Assembly: GCA_039881145.1 (NCBI GenBank)
Contig: JAYKKI010000007.1
Span: forward strand, 44,330,501-44,394,500
Length of the DNA stretch: 64,000 nucleotides
Source: Druceiella hillmani
Taxonomy: Eukaryota; Arthropoda; Insecta; Lepidoptera; Hepialidae
Reading direction: 5' to 3'
Positions 36,701-48,116 of the stretch are shown piece after piece. The stretch's first letter is position 1; every line of letters starts with the position of its first letter. The notes beneath the pieces are model-generated. The model saw nothing but the letters and a program-made list of their open reading frames with translations. It ran no database searches and was not told the DNA's origin. The position numbers were made by a program, and so were the translations under genes.

Positions 36701-37214
36701 CCAGCTGTTTCTTATTCTCCACCGATTGTATTAAATAAGTCCACAATTTTGTTGTTTATGCAATATTATCCAAAATTAATATTCAAATTTCACTTTTTCC
36801 CTCGTATATTCTTATAAGTGTGCACTATAAAAACAGCAAAATCTACATATTCACATATTCATAAGGTCACAATGTACTACCACTCATACTTTCATTCACT
36901 CTGAAGCTACAAATGTCGTTCGCAATTTAATTTTTTTTTTTGTTTGATTTAAGAAACTATTAGTGTATAGTCGCCCGTCCAATCGAATTATTTCCAGTAT
37001 CTATTCAAATATCTATCCTCTCTTCTATTACCAAAGCTTTAAATATATTCTTCTTCAAGTGCTATCAGCACAGTATTGTCACCAAATCTAAAAATGAATG
37101 TGTTATGTCTTACTATATTTTGTCGACTGATTGATTTCCACGTGTCTCAATGGTTTTTAACACAAATTATTACGTTTATTTATGGTAATTTAATGTACTT
37201 CATTACTACGCAAA
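36701..37214. other. anonymous AT-rich sequence
   Basis: No feature recognised. Confidence 0.4.
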
Positions 37215-37330
37215 ATTACAAGTATCCATGAAAAATGACTGTGACAGACAGGCTGACGGAGAGAGACGTTAGCAATTTTATAAAAGTGACTTATTTTCTT
37301 TTTAAGGCCTGAGGCCCGATTTAAGAAACA
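37215..37330 (+). mobile_element. LINE 3' tail fragment
   Basis: It contains 'gactgtgacagacaggctga' followed by 'cggagagagacg' and a T-rich stretch ending 'aaggcctgaggcccg'. The layout is like the tails at 26945 and 33840, but it is more decayed. Confidence 0.5.
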
Positions 37331-39505
37331 AAGAGAAAAGTGTTCTGTTGATGAAAATTGAATGGTTAAAATAAAAAATCTGTATTTTGCAATGTCACAA
37401 ATGTTTAAAACAAAATTTTGTAACAAAGATTTAATCGATACCTGGAAAATGAAAATTAGGTACTTATTTCATTCACAATCAAAATTATTATCGTTCTGGT
37501 AATTGTTCGCGAGAATTTAGTTCCGAAGACAAGTTATATGAAATCGCCTATCAACCGCTTAATTTTTCTCGTGATATTTTCTTTATTTAATCTCATTTCA
37601 TTTCACATATATTTTTTTATATCATTTCTTTTTTCATTGAACAAAAAAAGTTGTCCACATATAAATAATCAACGCAAACGAAGCAGCGACAAAAGCTACA
37701 GTGTTAGAATAAATTTGTTTCATATATTCATTTTACATAAATTTGAATAAATGAAAGAGACAAATACAAATTCCAAGACACAAAAGTATATCTTATCACT
37801 CCAGGACTTTTATTCATAGTGACAGTTTGAATGTCCTACGACTTTTAATATACGTTACATGCTACGCATTCCAACTATGTAGATGCGAAACTTGATATGT
37901 GTATGGGTCGATTTCAAAAGGCGCTAAAAACTTGTCCTTTTTAAGAACTTTTGGATGATTACACATATATGAAATATTTTTTTGTTTCAAATGATCACGT
38001 GTTTACCATCTTTCCGAATGCATATCAGAAGATTGTGTTTTAAATGTTTTTTCATTAAACGATGTTGAAGATAGTGGTTATTTTTTCATTCATATTATCA
38101 GTTCCAAGTTAAATAAGTAAATAAGAATTAGAGAAAGAAAAACTCATGAGAAATGTATTTTTTCCACGAGAAATGTCTGTAATAACCGGTGCGTACCCGT
38201 CGTATACTTGCCTATGTGCTTAAATATGTGTTCACACTTTTCATATCATTAGTAATTTTCGTAGCGAGTGAACATGCGCATCTCTGTTTTAGCTGCAAAC
38301 TGGTTTAAAAACAATTTTAGGACTTGTAATCAAAACCTCTCACTCACATGACGCCAACTGCTCAGTAAATATTTTCTAAATTCATTTTAGAAATTAGATT
38401 AAGAGAACTTCAAAATCCATCACGTTTCACAGTGTTCACGAAAAACTCTTAGCCTGGAAAATCAAATTTTAATACAGATATCATTCGATTCGTTCTCATT
38501 CGTTTCTTTGTTTCAAAAAATCTGTATATTAATACGTCAAGAGAAAACTTTGTTCCACTTTTTAAGCATATTGCATGCACGAAGGAGTGTGGAATTAGGC
38601 ATAGTTAAAATTTATATGGAGAAGCAGTGCATAAAGCTAAAATTGTATACAATATGCGTTTCAAATAAATTAAATTATATAATACAGATACATTAAAAGA
38701 TTCATTGTTTATACATAGGTATTGTAGGGAATTAAGGCAAACAACACATGCTAATAACGTATTTGCATACGCTCTCAACTGACATAACAGAAAAAGTTAC
38801 AAAAAATAATATGCAATGATTATAGAGGTGTACTTTTTGACACCTCCTCCTTCTTTTGAAACCTCAGTCACATTCAAACTTGAAAATTTATGAATTACGG
38901 ACGAATTTCCACCACTGGGCGATTAGTAGTACTAATGATTGACAAAAGGCGTTTTCCTCGAATGACAGATTAAATGTTTCCATTACAAATATTTTCATCT
39001 ACAAGGAAATAAATTCTTCTTGCAAAGTTAATTTGAGTTTATAGTAAAATCTAGTTAATTTACAGTAATAATTTTTTGACAGAATAATCGGAAACTAAGA
39101 ATTTTTATATTGACAAGTTTATCATTTCTTTGAGAAATGCGATATTTTAAATTAAATTAGGTAAGCGAGTATTGTATTTATTTTGGAATAAGCATTTCAT
39201 AAAATTGCTCTGCTGGTCATTATTATAATTTAGTTGTCCTTACTAAGATGCTCAAGTCTTTTTATTTTCAATATTTTCAGATACTTTTTCAAATCGTATT
39301 TTAATTTCATCTACTAATTTTTAATACCTTGGTCGATCTAAATTATGACGTTTAATATTTATTTCACAATATCGTGATACAGAATCTATGATACAGAATT
39401 ACATGAAATTGTCTTTGATATCTCTTAATATAACTCTAATCAAAAGTCTAACATTATAAAAGCAGCTTTAATATTTCGAGAACCATGCCATATATGATTT
39501 TTTTC
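37331..39505. other. anonymous AT-rich sequence
   Basis: About 2.2 kb with no recognisable gene, repeat or RNA. Small ORFs (37538, 38508) are unconvincing. Confidence 0.4.
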
Positions 39506-39765
39506 GACTTTCCCGCATTCCTAAAAAATATGGCCATCATTATTTGGAAGTATAATTTATGTGTACTGTAGCTATTTAAGTTCATTTTATTTAAATAAAA
39601 ATGACTAAAGTTTTAAAAAGATTGGCTATAAAGACGACTTTCCCGCATTCCCAAAAAATATGGCCATCCTTATTTGGAAGTATAATTTATATGTACTGTA
39701 GTTATTTAAGTTCATTTTCTTTAAATAAAAATGACTAAAGTTTTAAAAAGATTAGCTTTTAACAA
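39506..39765. repeat. 130-bp direct tandem duplication
   Basis: Two units, starting at 39506 and 39636 with 'gactttcccgcattcc', differ at only a few positions. The end of the second unit runs into a region open on both strands (39721-40027). Confidence 0.95.
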
Positions 39766-40863
39766 ATGTAATGATTTTTCCGCCATTTCCATCATCATAT
39801 ATCTCTGGTCTGGTCCTTTAAGGGAACATAATAAGAGATTAACGACTAAAAATAGAACACAACCTGACACAAAAACTAGAAATAACAGTCGATGGATTAT
39901 CTTTTCCAGCTCATTATCAACTGTATCTGCTAATAAAAACTTTAAAAAGACAATATTGGTCTTAACCTGCGTAAAATGTATTTCAGTGGACAAATTAAAC
40001 AAGTTGGTCAAAGTATTCAGTTGCTAATGAGTGATTTGTTCAAAGATAACATTAGTAGTCCTTCTGGGAAGAAATAATAGATAAAGAAACGTGAACAACA
40101 AAAACAAATAATATATTTAATAGACACCATCAAAAATTTACACAAAAAATTTCTCGAAGTAAATCCTAAATCACGAATTACTTACCGTATTACATCCATT
40201 TTGGGTTTTACTTCCACTAGATGACCGGTACACTTACCTGTGTATAGTATGTACAAACATAACACATTGCATATCGACTTTAAATAAAAATTAGATTATC
40301 GATTTAAAAAGTTGCCACTGTAATAAATATCATTTGGATATACTCTACTGCGCAAAATTTTCCGTGTATGCGAATCATGCAAAAATAAAGTTTTTACTCT
40401 GATTACAAAGAATATTGTAATCAAGAAATAGTGTTAAAGAATGGAAAAAGAAAAGAAGAATAACAGGTAACAAAGAAAAGATACAATAAAGAAACTTACT
40501 AAAACGAGATACACGCAGTTTATCTAATTTTTTTTTTCTCTTACCTGATTCAGCTTAAGTTTGATCTTTTCGGTAAATGTAATAAATCAACGTTGAACCA
40601 TAAAAAAAATTGAAAGAGTACGTAAATAGTTATGAAGCACTAGTAAACATGGATTATTCAGAAAGTCATGGTAGGCAGAGTTTGTATTTTAGAGGAAGTT
40701 GCGACCAAATCTGTCTACATACTGTGGTTTTGTTCAGTAAAAGCAAAGATACTATCTTGCACGTGTCACAATAAATCAGCAGTGTAGGAACATTCGCGGA
40801 CAATATTAGAATATGTTTTTTGAGACACTCAAAAGATGGGTTTTTGAATCAGTGTAACGATAA
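39766..40863. other. no supported gene
   Basis: 98 plus codons (39731-40027) and 96 minus codons (39721-40011) are open in the same place. Neither has a recognised motif; the minus one contains a hydrophobic segment (LLFLVFVSGCVLFLVVNLLL). The rest is anonymous. Confidence 0.3.
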
Positions 40864-40941
40864 CATGACGCAGCTGCATAATTTTTTTCCGTCATGACGC
40901 AGCTGCATAATTTTTTTCCGTCATGACGCAGCTGCATAATG
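40864..40941. repeat. 29-bp minisatellite, ~2.7 copies
   Basis: Units start at 40864, 40893 and 40922 with 'catgacgcagctgcataat' and are essentially identical. Confidence 0.95.
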
Positions 40942-41878
40942 ACTGTTCAAGATTGAAAACCGTCATCTGGAATTATTGTGAATCATGAAAATACTCCGGA
41001 TGGAATGGTTGGAAATGTAAGGATTTTCTTGTAATTTGTTGATGCTGTACGAGATAATTTAAAAATGGTCGAGATCAGAGCAGTATACGAAAGTATAACC
41101 GGAGAAAAAGAAATCTTCATTCACTTCCATTCAAAGATATTATTTGTTGATTTTCAGAAATTATATTGCGTCCTGTATCTCAATAAAATCTGTAGGCACG
41201 GCAAGTGTATGCAATTGCTCAAAATACACCATAAATATGCCATGGAATCAACACTGGGGAATATTGATATTCTTCCAGTATCTCTAATCAGTGCAATAAA
41301 CCCGCTAAATCTCAAGTACACAAAAGCATACAAGTGACACCACTTAGCAAGATAAAAGGCAATTAGAAGAATCAAGCACTCATTAATTTTCATTGCAAAT
41401 TATCTTGTTATGCATAAGAATTCCTAACGTTCATCAATCAGGCTTCTGTTAAGATTAAGGAATTGGATGAAGAAAATGGAAATGATTAAAAGTTTTGCAG
41501 AAAGGGACTAGGATTAAGGGCTAGAATTAAGTCAAGAGAAGAACTGACTAAGAAAGCTGACTAAGAAAATGAAAAGGTATATTTTACTAAAGAAATAAGC
41601 TTTATTATGCCCATAAAAGAAAGGAGTTAATACAATTTTTTATTAACGTGAACAATTATATTGATCGAACCTATAAGCAGAAATTAAAAATCAAGTAAAG
41701 AGATCAGACCGTAAGTTATTTATAATTAAAATAAATATAATTATTAGGACAATTTGTGTTGCTTTATTTAAAATAAAAAATATTTGCTGTTTTCTTAAAT
41801 TGTTTAAATAAGTATTGTAAAATTTTAGAAATGTCTACAGGAAGCAGATTGTAATTTATTTCCTACAGGTAGATTTTT
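40942..41878. other. no supported gene
   Basis: A 90-codon ORF at 41065-41337 has an A-rich context at its ATG ('taaaaatgg'), but its product has no motif I recognise. Otherwise the sequence is anonymous. Confidence 0.3.
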
Positions 41879-42305
41879 TTAAGTTGCTCCTTCACCGAAA
41901 GCATTCGCCTGTAATGTAACATTTTAGAATTGATTTTGAGCATTACGTTGCAATGCTGTCTCCCTGACTGATGAGCATTCACCTATAATGTAACATTTCA
42001 TATTGATTTTGAGCATTTAGTTGATTTCACAATGTCAAATGAAGCTGCAATTGTGCTGAGCGCGGCAATGTTAGTTCGACATTGTTATTTACTTTAAAAA
42101 AGGCGGGGCGAGGAGCGCCCTAAGTCCGCGATACGGCCAATTACAAGTGCTGTGCATTGATGTTACAAGTTATATCGATATATTACAGATTGTATCATTA
42201 CAGGTTGCACATCCTAATGCTCGGTTCTCCTCCCTCACTGATGCAATCCTCGAATCTGTGACGTTACATTACAGGCGAATGTTACCGGTGAGGGAGCACC
42301 TTTAA
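41879..42305. mobile_element. TTAA-flanked TIR element (MITE), 427 bp
   Basis: Terminal inverted repeats of about 40 bp read 'gttgctccttcaccg' plus 'cattcgcctgtaatgtaac' on the left and their near-complement on the right (42263-42301). Both ends abut TTAA (41879-41882 and 42302-42305), which fits a TTAA target duplication as used by piggyBac-type elements. A second, internal copy of the subterminal block ('cacctataatgtaacatttc' at 41981) makes the left side a tandem of two. The centre has a GC-rich spot ('ggcggggcgaggagcgccct'). There is no coding sequence. Confidence 0.75.
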
Positions 42306-43243
42306 ATGTTACAATGCTTATAATTTTTTATTTCTTTCGACAAAATGTTTCATTTAATTTAATGTTTAGCATTCATTTTTCATTAGTGTGCCTACTCATC
42401 TTATTAAATTTTTCGGAAGAAATAATTTCTGTAATTACAACTTAATTAACTGTGCGATTTTATTAGTAATGATATTACGTTCTCTCATTTATACTTTCTA
42501 GATCTTAAAAGTGATTAAAAACTATTTTACAAAATTTATTCAAATTGTGTCATTTGAACTTGGAAAGTGAAATCGCCGGTTATGAACTCGTTTGTATATA
42601 AAGTGTATTTATTTCCTTTAACTCGTATTTAATATTATGTGACATATTTATTTTATATAATCGATTACTTGTTATATAATCGATTCTACGCTGGTAATAA
42701 AGAATAATTTAAGAATAAAACTAATGCTTTAACAAATAAAGCGGATGTTAAAGAAATTATTGTTCGTAATTTATGCAAAAGTTTTTATATATTTCTTTAA
42801 TATAAAAACTTATGTATATTTTTTTTCACAAAAAATTTAATATTTCTGCAAAGTAATATGTGTTATATTACTTTCAGAAATATTACATTTTTTTGCATTT
42901 AATTTTATTGTCCGATATTATCTTCTTCAAAAAAAACATTAAATAATTAATTAATTAGCGATATTTTAGGTAATTGTTTATTAACACTTAGGATTTAAAA
43001 TTTAACGTACCATGTCCCAAAGAAATATACAGGAAAATGAAATGACACTTTAATTTTTTTACAATCGGACATATAAGTCACATTTTTGATTTCGACGATC
43101 AATTGTTTTTGGCATTTTTTTTCCAAAATTGTAGTGCTTCGTATAACAACCTTTGTTGAGATCGTATACTTCATAAATCATAATGAAATAAACGAACAGA
43201 AAAATTTAATGAAATCATTTAGCAGAAAACAACATCAAAGCCA
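42306..43243. other. anonymous AT-rich sequence
   Basis: No feature recognised. Confidence 0.4.
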
Positions 43244-43291
43244 AAAACTTGACCAGAAATTATGAAGTAATATAATTTCTGGTCAAGTTTT
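43244..43291. other. 20-bp perfect hairpin
   Basis: 'aaaacttgaccagaaattat' (43244-43263) is followed by an 8-nt loop and its exact complement (43272-43291). A perfect 20-bp stem with so short a loop is not a typical pre-miRNA. It may be a foldback or repair product. Confidence 0.95.
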
Positions 43292-45844
43292 CAAATACAC
43301 ATTCTGTGTTTTACTATTTCGTTTTGGTTACAAAATTAAAGGCTTAACGTGATGTACTTTGATCTTAACTGAATTAAGAGCAAGTTTTCAGTAGATAAGT
43401 ACAAATTTTAAACACAAACCTTTGCAGAATTTATTCATATAAGTGTCGTTTTGCAGAATTATTCACATAAGTGTATTTATTTACATAAGTGCCGAAAGAG
43501 CGTTGTATTAAAGAGATATAACTTATGTGATTAGGAAAAATTTGATATCTGATCAGATCTTTCTTTTTTGGCTTCATTTTCTTTTTGATCACTTAGAGCA
43601 AATGAACAAAATAAACAAGAAATTTGAGGATAAATGAGAGTTTCTATATAGTATAGCCAATTAAACGAAATATAAAAAATTGCATTCTTTTATTTAAACG
43701 TTCATCAAACAAAAAATAAATGTTTTATTACAGAAAGATTCTGAACGAGTGAATGAATAGAATCAGCCGAATTAAATATTGTCTTAAATGTAATTGTCAT
43801 CCCGTATGTATTTTGTAGAAAAGTTACAAAAGAGAAAAGTCGCTAGATCCTTACCGCGAAAATCGCTAATGTATCTACGATTGTCAATCAAAAAAGAAAA
43901 TTATATTTTTTAGTCAATTTTAAGTTGCTTAAAATTTTCCAAGTTCTACTAGGACGAGTGTAAATAACAATTACTCATTGGCTATCTGAGCGTTCCATGC
44001 TGCCTGCATTATGTTCTTATATTCTGTTTGGTCATTTTAGATAAATTTTTTACAGTTCAAAAGAGTCAACTTTTAAATTAAAACAGTTTAAATTAATATA
44101 TCTCGTTGTTTTTTTCTTTCTTGCCTCTGTAATTTACAAATATTCTACAGTCAAAGTAGATATTAACCATCAGATCAAAGTGTGTGGAGTCACAAATGAT
44201 TGAGTAGATTAGGCAATCAGCTTCTACGATTTGCTCTAGTCCTAAAATTAGCACGGAGCATTGTAATTATCTTGAAATTTATAAAAATAATCGCCATTTT
44301 CTCTTTTTGCTGGAGATCGTTCATGCCATTTTCATCTTCCCAGGATTATCACAATAATCCAACTATTGCTATTAGCTTATAACATATACAAACGCGTATA
44401 CAAGAACCCACTAATAGAAATTGTTCACAATCCCTCTGCTTTGAAGTTCTCAATATCATGGAGTTCAATCGACTATTTATGCAAATCTTCGGAACTATTT
44501 TCTCATGATTACATGTAAATGTCAAATCAATTTTTTTCTAACATATCATCGTCAATGTATCGGTTGAAGATCTGTGCTTTTCTGTAACGAGAATTATTTG
44601 AGAATTACACATTTTCTGAAAATTTCACAATATTAAATTCAATAAGTTTATTTTTAGTCGTCACACAAAAACACTCACGAATACTTCATAAATTAGATGG
44701 TTGAACAGTTTCATATCACAGAAGAGGAGAGAAGTTTAAAATAAGACACGATTCTGAAAAATTATTCACTTAACGTTTAAGAAAATTAAGCTCTTCTAGA
44801 CAACAGAGGATGCAAAACGTCTAAACTGCCACAAAAGAACTATATCATTTGACTTTGAAATCGTGAAAATGTGCAGAAAATATTATGTGACCTGAAATTT
44901 GAATACTAATTAACTAATGGCCATAAATATAAAGGCTCAAAAAATTCGATACATGATAAAAAGTATTTTTCTGTTCTTGGAATGAATAGAAATAACAAAA
45001 AATGTTACGATACAAAAAATGTTACCTTTTGCGTAATTTTTCTTATAATCGTTTTTTTATTTCTTTCACACAATTTTTAAAAATTTTCAAGACTTTAAAT
45101 ATCAAAGAAGTATTAGAATTAAAGACCAGAGATATCTGTACCATTTATTTATAAAGATTTACTCACCATTTATATGCATAAACAATCATGTGGACAATTT
45201 TAACTAATCATACAATTTCTTGGCCCGATTTTTTTTTTTCAAAATGAGGTAACATTTAGATCACTAATCATCATTTAGATCATCGGTAACATTTAGATCA
45301 CTTTTTCTTTAAAAAATATTTAGCTTCACTACTTTCAAGCGAATTGAACCCACTTGATCATAAAATAGTGAAAAAATCTACTTATTGAACAACCGGACAA
45401 GCTGTTTAATCATAAATAACAATAGCCATTTCAAACCTTTTGCATGTGTAAAATATGAAATTCAGAATAATAAATCATTGAATTGTTCACTTCACACAAA
45501 CAATGATGACCCATTGTTAAAGTGATATAAAGCTTTTGTCGTCTATATTTGAAAATACCCTTTCTATACATTTTACAATGTATAAATTTCAGATAAAACA
45601 AAGAAATATATACTGAGATAATTAATAGGTAAAATACAATAGCGATACGTCAAAACAACTATCAATCAATAAATAAAATAGTTCTCTGTGTACGAGTACT
45701 GTGTGTCTGTAACGGTCAAACTATTAAAATAATATTTCATTTCTTACTCAGTACTTCTACAGTAAAATCGTTCACATATCAAAAACGAAATCCAAAAATT
45801 TAGGTTCACACTTAAGTATATATAAAATATTAATTTATCTTTCT
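43292..45844. other. anonymous AT-rich sequence
   Basis: About 2.5 kb with no recognisable gene. A small 'tattcacataagtgt' duplication lies at 43430-43480. Confidence 0.4.
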
Positions 45845-45949
45845 AATTAATCCATTTAGCACACTCGTATAATTAATCCATTTAGTACTCTCGTATAATT
45901 AATCCATTTTGCACACTCGTATAATTAATCCATTTAGCACACTCGCAAA
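45845..45949. repeat. 26-bp minisatellite, four copies
   Basis: Units at 45845, 45871, 45897 and 45923 carry 'aattaatccattt' then a 'cactcgtat' ending, with single-base differences. Confidence 0.95.
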
Positions 45950-46537
45950 TAAATAAATTTTCATATTTCAACAATGTAGTATAATTTGAATATTTAAAAT
46001 AGGTCATCAATTTCAAATACAAAAATACGTCTCATCGTACTACAGGTTGTTGATATTTAGTTTAAATTCGAAAAAGAAAAACAGATATTTTGTTATTGAA
46101 TGGATATTTAATCAGCGCAATCAACTGCTGATTCTTATGTTTTTCACTACTCTACTTCAGTTACTACAAAAGACGAATAGAAAGTTTTTAAACGACTACA
46201 CGATTTCGAAAAAATTAGAACGGTGAACCGTATACTACTAATGCAGCTCACGATCGTATTGTATTCACAAAGATATTTAACCATCAAGTACACAAACCAA
46301 TAGGAGTAGATGCATATCTGAAGCTAACGTGAAGAAAATTATTAAAATGAATGAAAGCTTCTCAAAAAATGACAACCAAGCTCAAAAGTTGCTGAAATAA
46401 AAAGATATCAGGAGTTTCTACAACTTCGACTTCGTCATAAAATAAGTTCCTTACTCTGCATATTTTAAAATTATTGAAGTAATTTAACTGATTTAATTTT
46501 AATGAAAAAATCTTTAATGGGCGTATTGTACATGATG
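45950..46537. other. anonymous AT-rich sequence
   Basis: No feature recognised. Confidence 0.4.
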
Positions 46538-46825
46538 TCGACGTTTCACAAACGGTGCTTAAATACGAGTATATGGAAAACAGTGCTTAAATATTGCAAG
46601 CAGGGCTTAAAAATGCAAAATGATAAACGAAATCTCATATTCATTTTAAAATATATGTCCTAAGGCACACAATTTGATGCAGTTTCGCAAACGGTGCTTA
46701 AATACGAGTATATGGAAAACAGTGCTTAAATATTTTACAAGCAGAACTTAAAAATGCAAATTGATAAACAAAATCTCATATTCGTTTTAAAATATATGTC
46801 TCAAGTTACACTATTTGATGCAGTC
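46538..46825. repeat. ~139-bp tandem duplication
   Basis: Two units share 'acggtgcttaaatacgagta' (at 46553 and 46692). Each contains a nested series of three 'gcttaaa'-type boxes, suggesting an older short repeat inside the 139-bp one. Confidence 0.92.
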
Positions 46826-47604
46826 TGTGAAAAAGAATGCTTCGCCTTGATGTTATATTTATAAGAAAAAAAAACAAAAAAAGATTAAAATTAATGTTTC
46901 TATATGTTAGCTGCAATACCAGAATCTAAAGAATCAAGAATATTATCGGAAATATCTACCTGCAAAATTCCATTCACGAAAAACTTTAGAAATCTTGAAA
47001 ATGTTTAATAACATTAGAAACTTTGAAGCTGTAACAGAAGGACGAAAGTTCTAACAGACAGACATGATGAAGTAATAAGGGAAAATTTCTCACATCCTAA
47101 AAATTATCGTATATGATGAAATGTATATTAGTGGCAAAAGTAAACAAGCCAAGAATGAAGTGTGCATGAATTGTGTGTTATTCGCTTTACGTAAATAAAA
47201 TTAATATGAATGATTTGAGATACGTTTCAGTAATAGGTGCGTTTAACTATCTAGTTAAAAGTACTTACAATTATATTAACCAGATAGTATAAACAATGGA
47301 TTAATTCATCAGGGTCAAGTACTTATACAGATCTTTATACACCTTTTATTAAGTTTTCTAATTTAAACTATCTTTTTCACCAAGAACTGATATGTATATA
47401 CACATGGGTTTTGCAGTAATTTTATTTATATACTTATACATATGATTTTCACCACAATTGTAGATGAAAACGAAGAGGTAGCTGAAAGTATCAAGAATGT
47501 GTATTCGTTGATTACGTCAGGGCTCAAAGGTTTTGTTTTATGCATATTTTTCTTTAAAAGCAAACCAAATTCATCTTGTTAGTATTCTGTGCCAAAATTG
47601 TTAA
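46826..47604 (+). other. no supported gene; one LINE tail
   Basis: 47030-47100 has 'gctgtaacagaaggacgaaa' then 'ctaacagacagacatgatga' and 'aataaggg', a decayed LINE tail in plus orientation. A 46-codon ORF at 47442-47582 (MIFTTIVDENEEVAESIKNV...) looks protein-like but has no motif or clear exon borders. Confidence 0.4.
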
Positions 47605-47660
47605 AACATAATACTAACGGGATTACTTTGATGTCCGTCCGACCATCTGTCATAGGCGAT
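47605..47660 (-). mobile_element. LINE 3' tail fragment, minus orientation
   Basis: 'tgatgtccgtccgaccatct' followed by 'gtcat' is the complement of a 'gacagatggtcggacggac' tail, preceded by 'taatactaacggga'. It is short but distinctive. Confidence 0.5.
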
Positions 47661-47840
47661 TTTCTCTTAAACGAGGTAAAAATATTTAATTTGATAGAGA
47701 ATGGTGGTCCAGTTAGAGTATGAAGTATGAAAAGTTAAATTTTGATTTTGAGGATTAATTTCAAGGCGTAAATGCGGAAATATAAAAAAATTTATGACTA
47801 TCGTGTAGAGAGTCAAATAAAAGCTCATTGAAGCACGAGT

Positions 47841-48116
47841 TTAACAATACGTGTGAGGTATTTGTTTCACGAATTTGTTTAAGTCTTTTTCGGGAAAAAC
47901 GCTTATATATTGCCGTACACCATCTTTATCACTAATAAAATTGCTCAGTGAATCTGAGAAAATCATGAAAATTGCGAATGAGGTATAGATCGAATTGAAA
48001 TTATCAGGATAGTAATCGTTTACTCTCTTATAAGTGCTGAAGCAATGGTGAAATACGGCATTTACGGGATACGGCAATACGGGAATTGGTGTGATCGGCG
48101 GCGAGTAGTGTGCCAT
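47841..48116 (-). CDS. unrecognised 91-codon ORF
   Basis: The minus strand reads MAHYSPPITPIPVLPYPV..., ending EKDLNKFVKQIPHTYC. Composition is less biased than the AT-driven ORFs elsewhere: Pro-rich start, a mid hydrophobic helix (SIYTSFAIFMIF), then a charged end. There is no signal peptide, known domain or clear splice site. Upstream on the same strand (about 48120-48190) is a GC-richer patch with 'ttctcccgcgttcccttata', which could be a 5' leader or part of a repeat. The DNA of the N-terminal third contains three 'gccgtat' boxes. It may be a lone exon, a transposon scrap or chance; I would not call it a gene without transcripts. Confidence 0.15.
   Translation of the reverse strand: MAHYSPPITPIPVLPYPVNAVFHHCFSTYKRVNDYYPDNFNSIYTSFAIFMIFSDSLSNFISDKDGVRQYISVFPEKDLNKFVKQIPHTYC

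Noticed and set aside
41065..41337. 90-codon plus ORF with an acceptable start context
   Set aside because: No motif or homology I can recognise; the minus strand is also open there, so openness alone is weak evidence.
47442..47582. 46-codon ORF containing VDENEEVAESIKNVYSLITS
   Set aside because: It reads like protein and follows a possible acceptor, but there is no good donor, no known motif, and it is very short.
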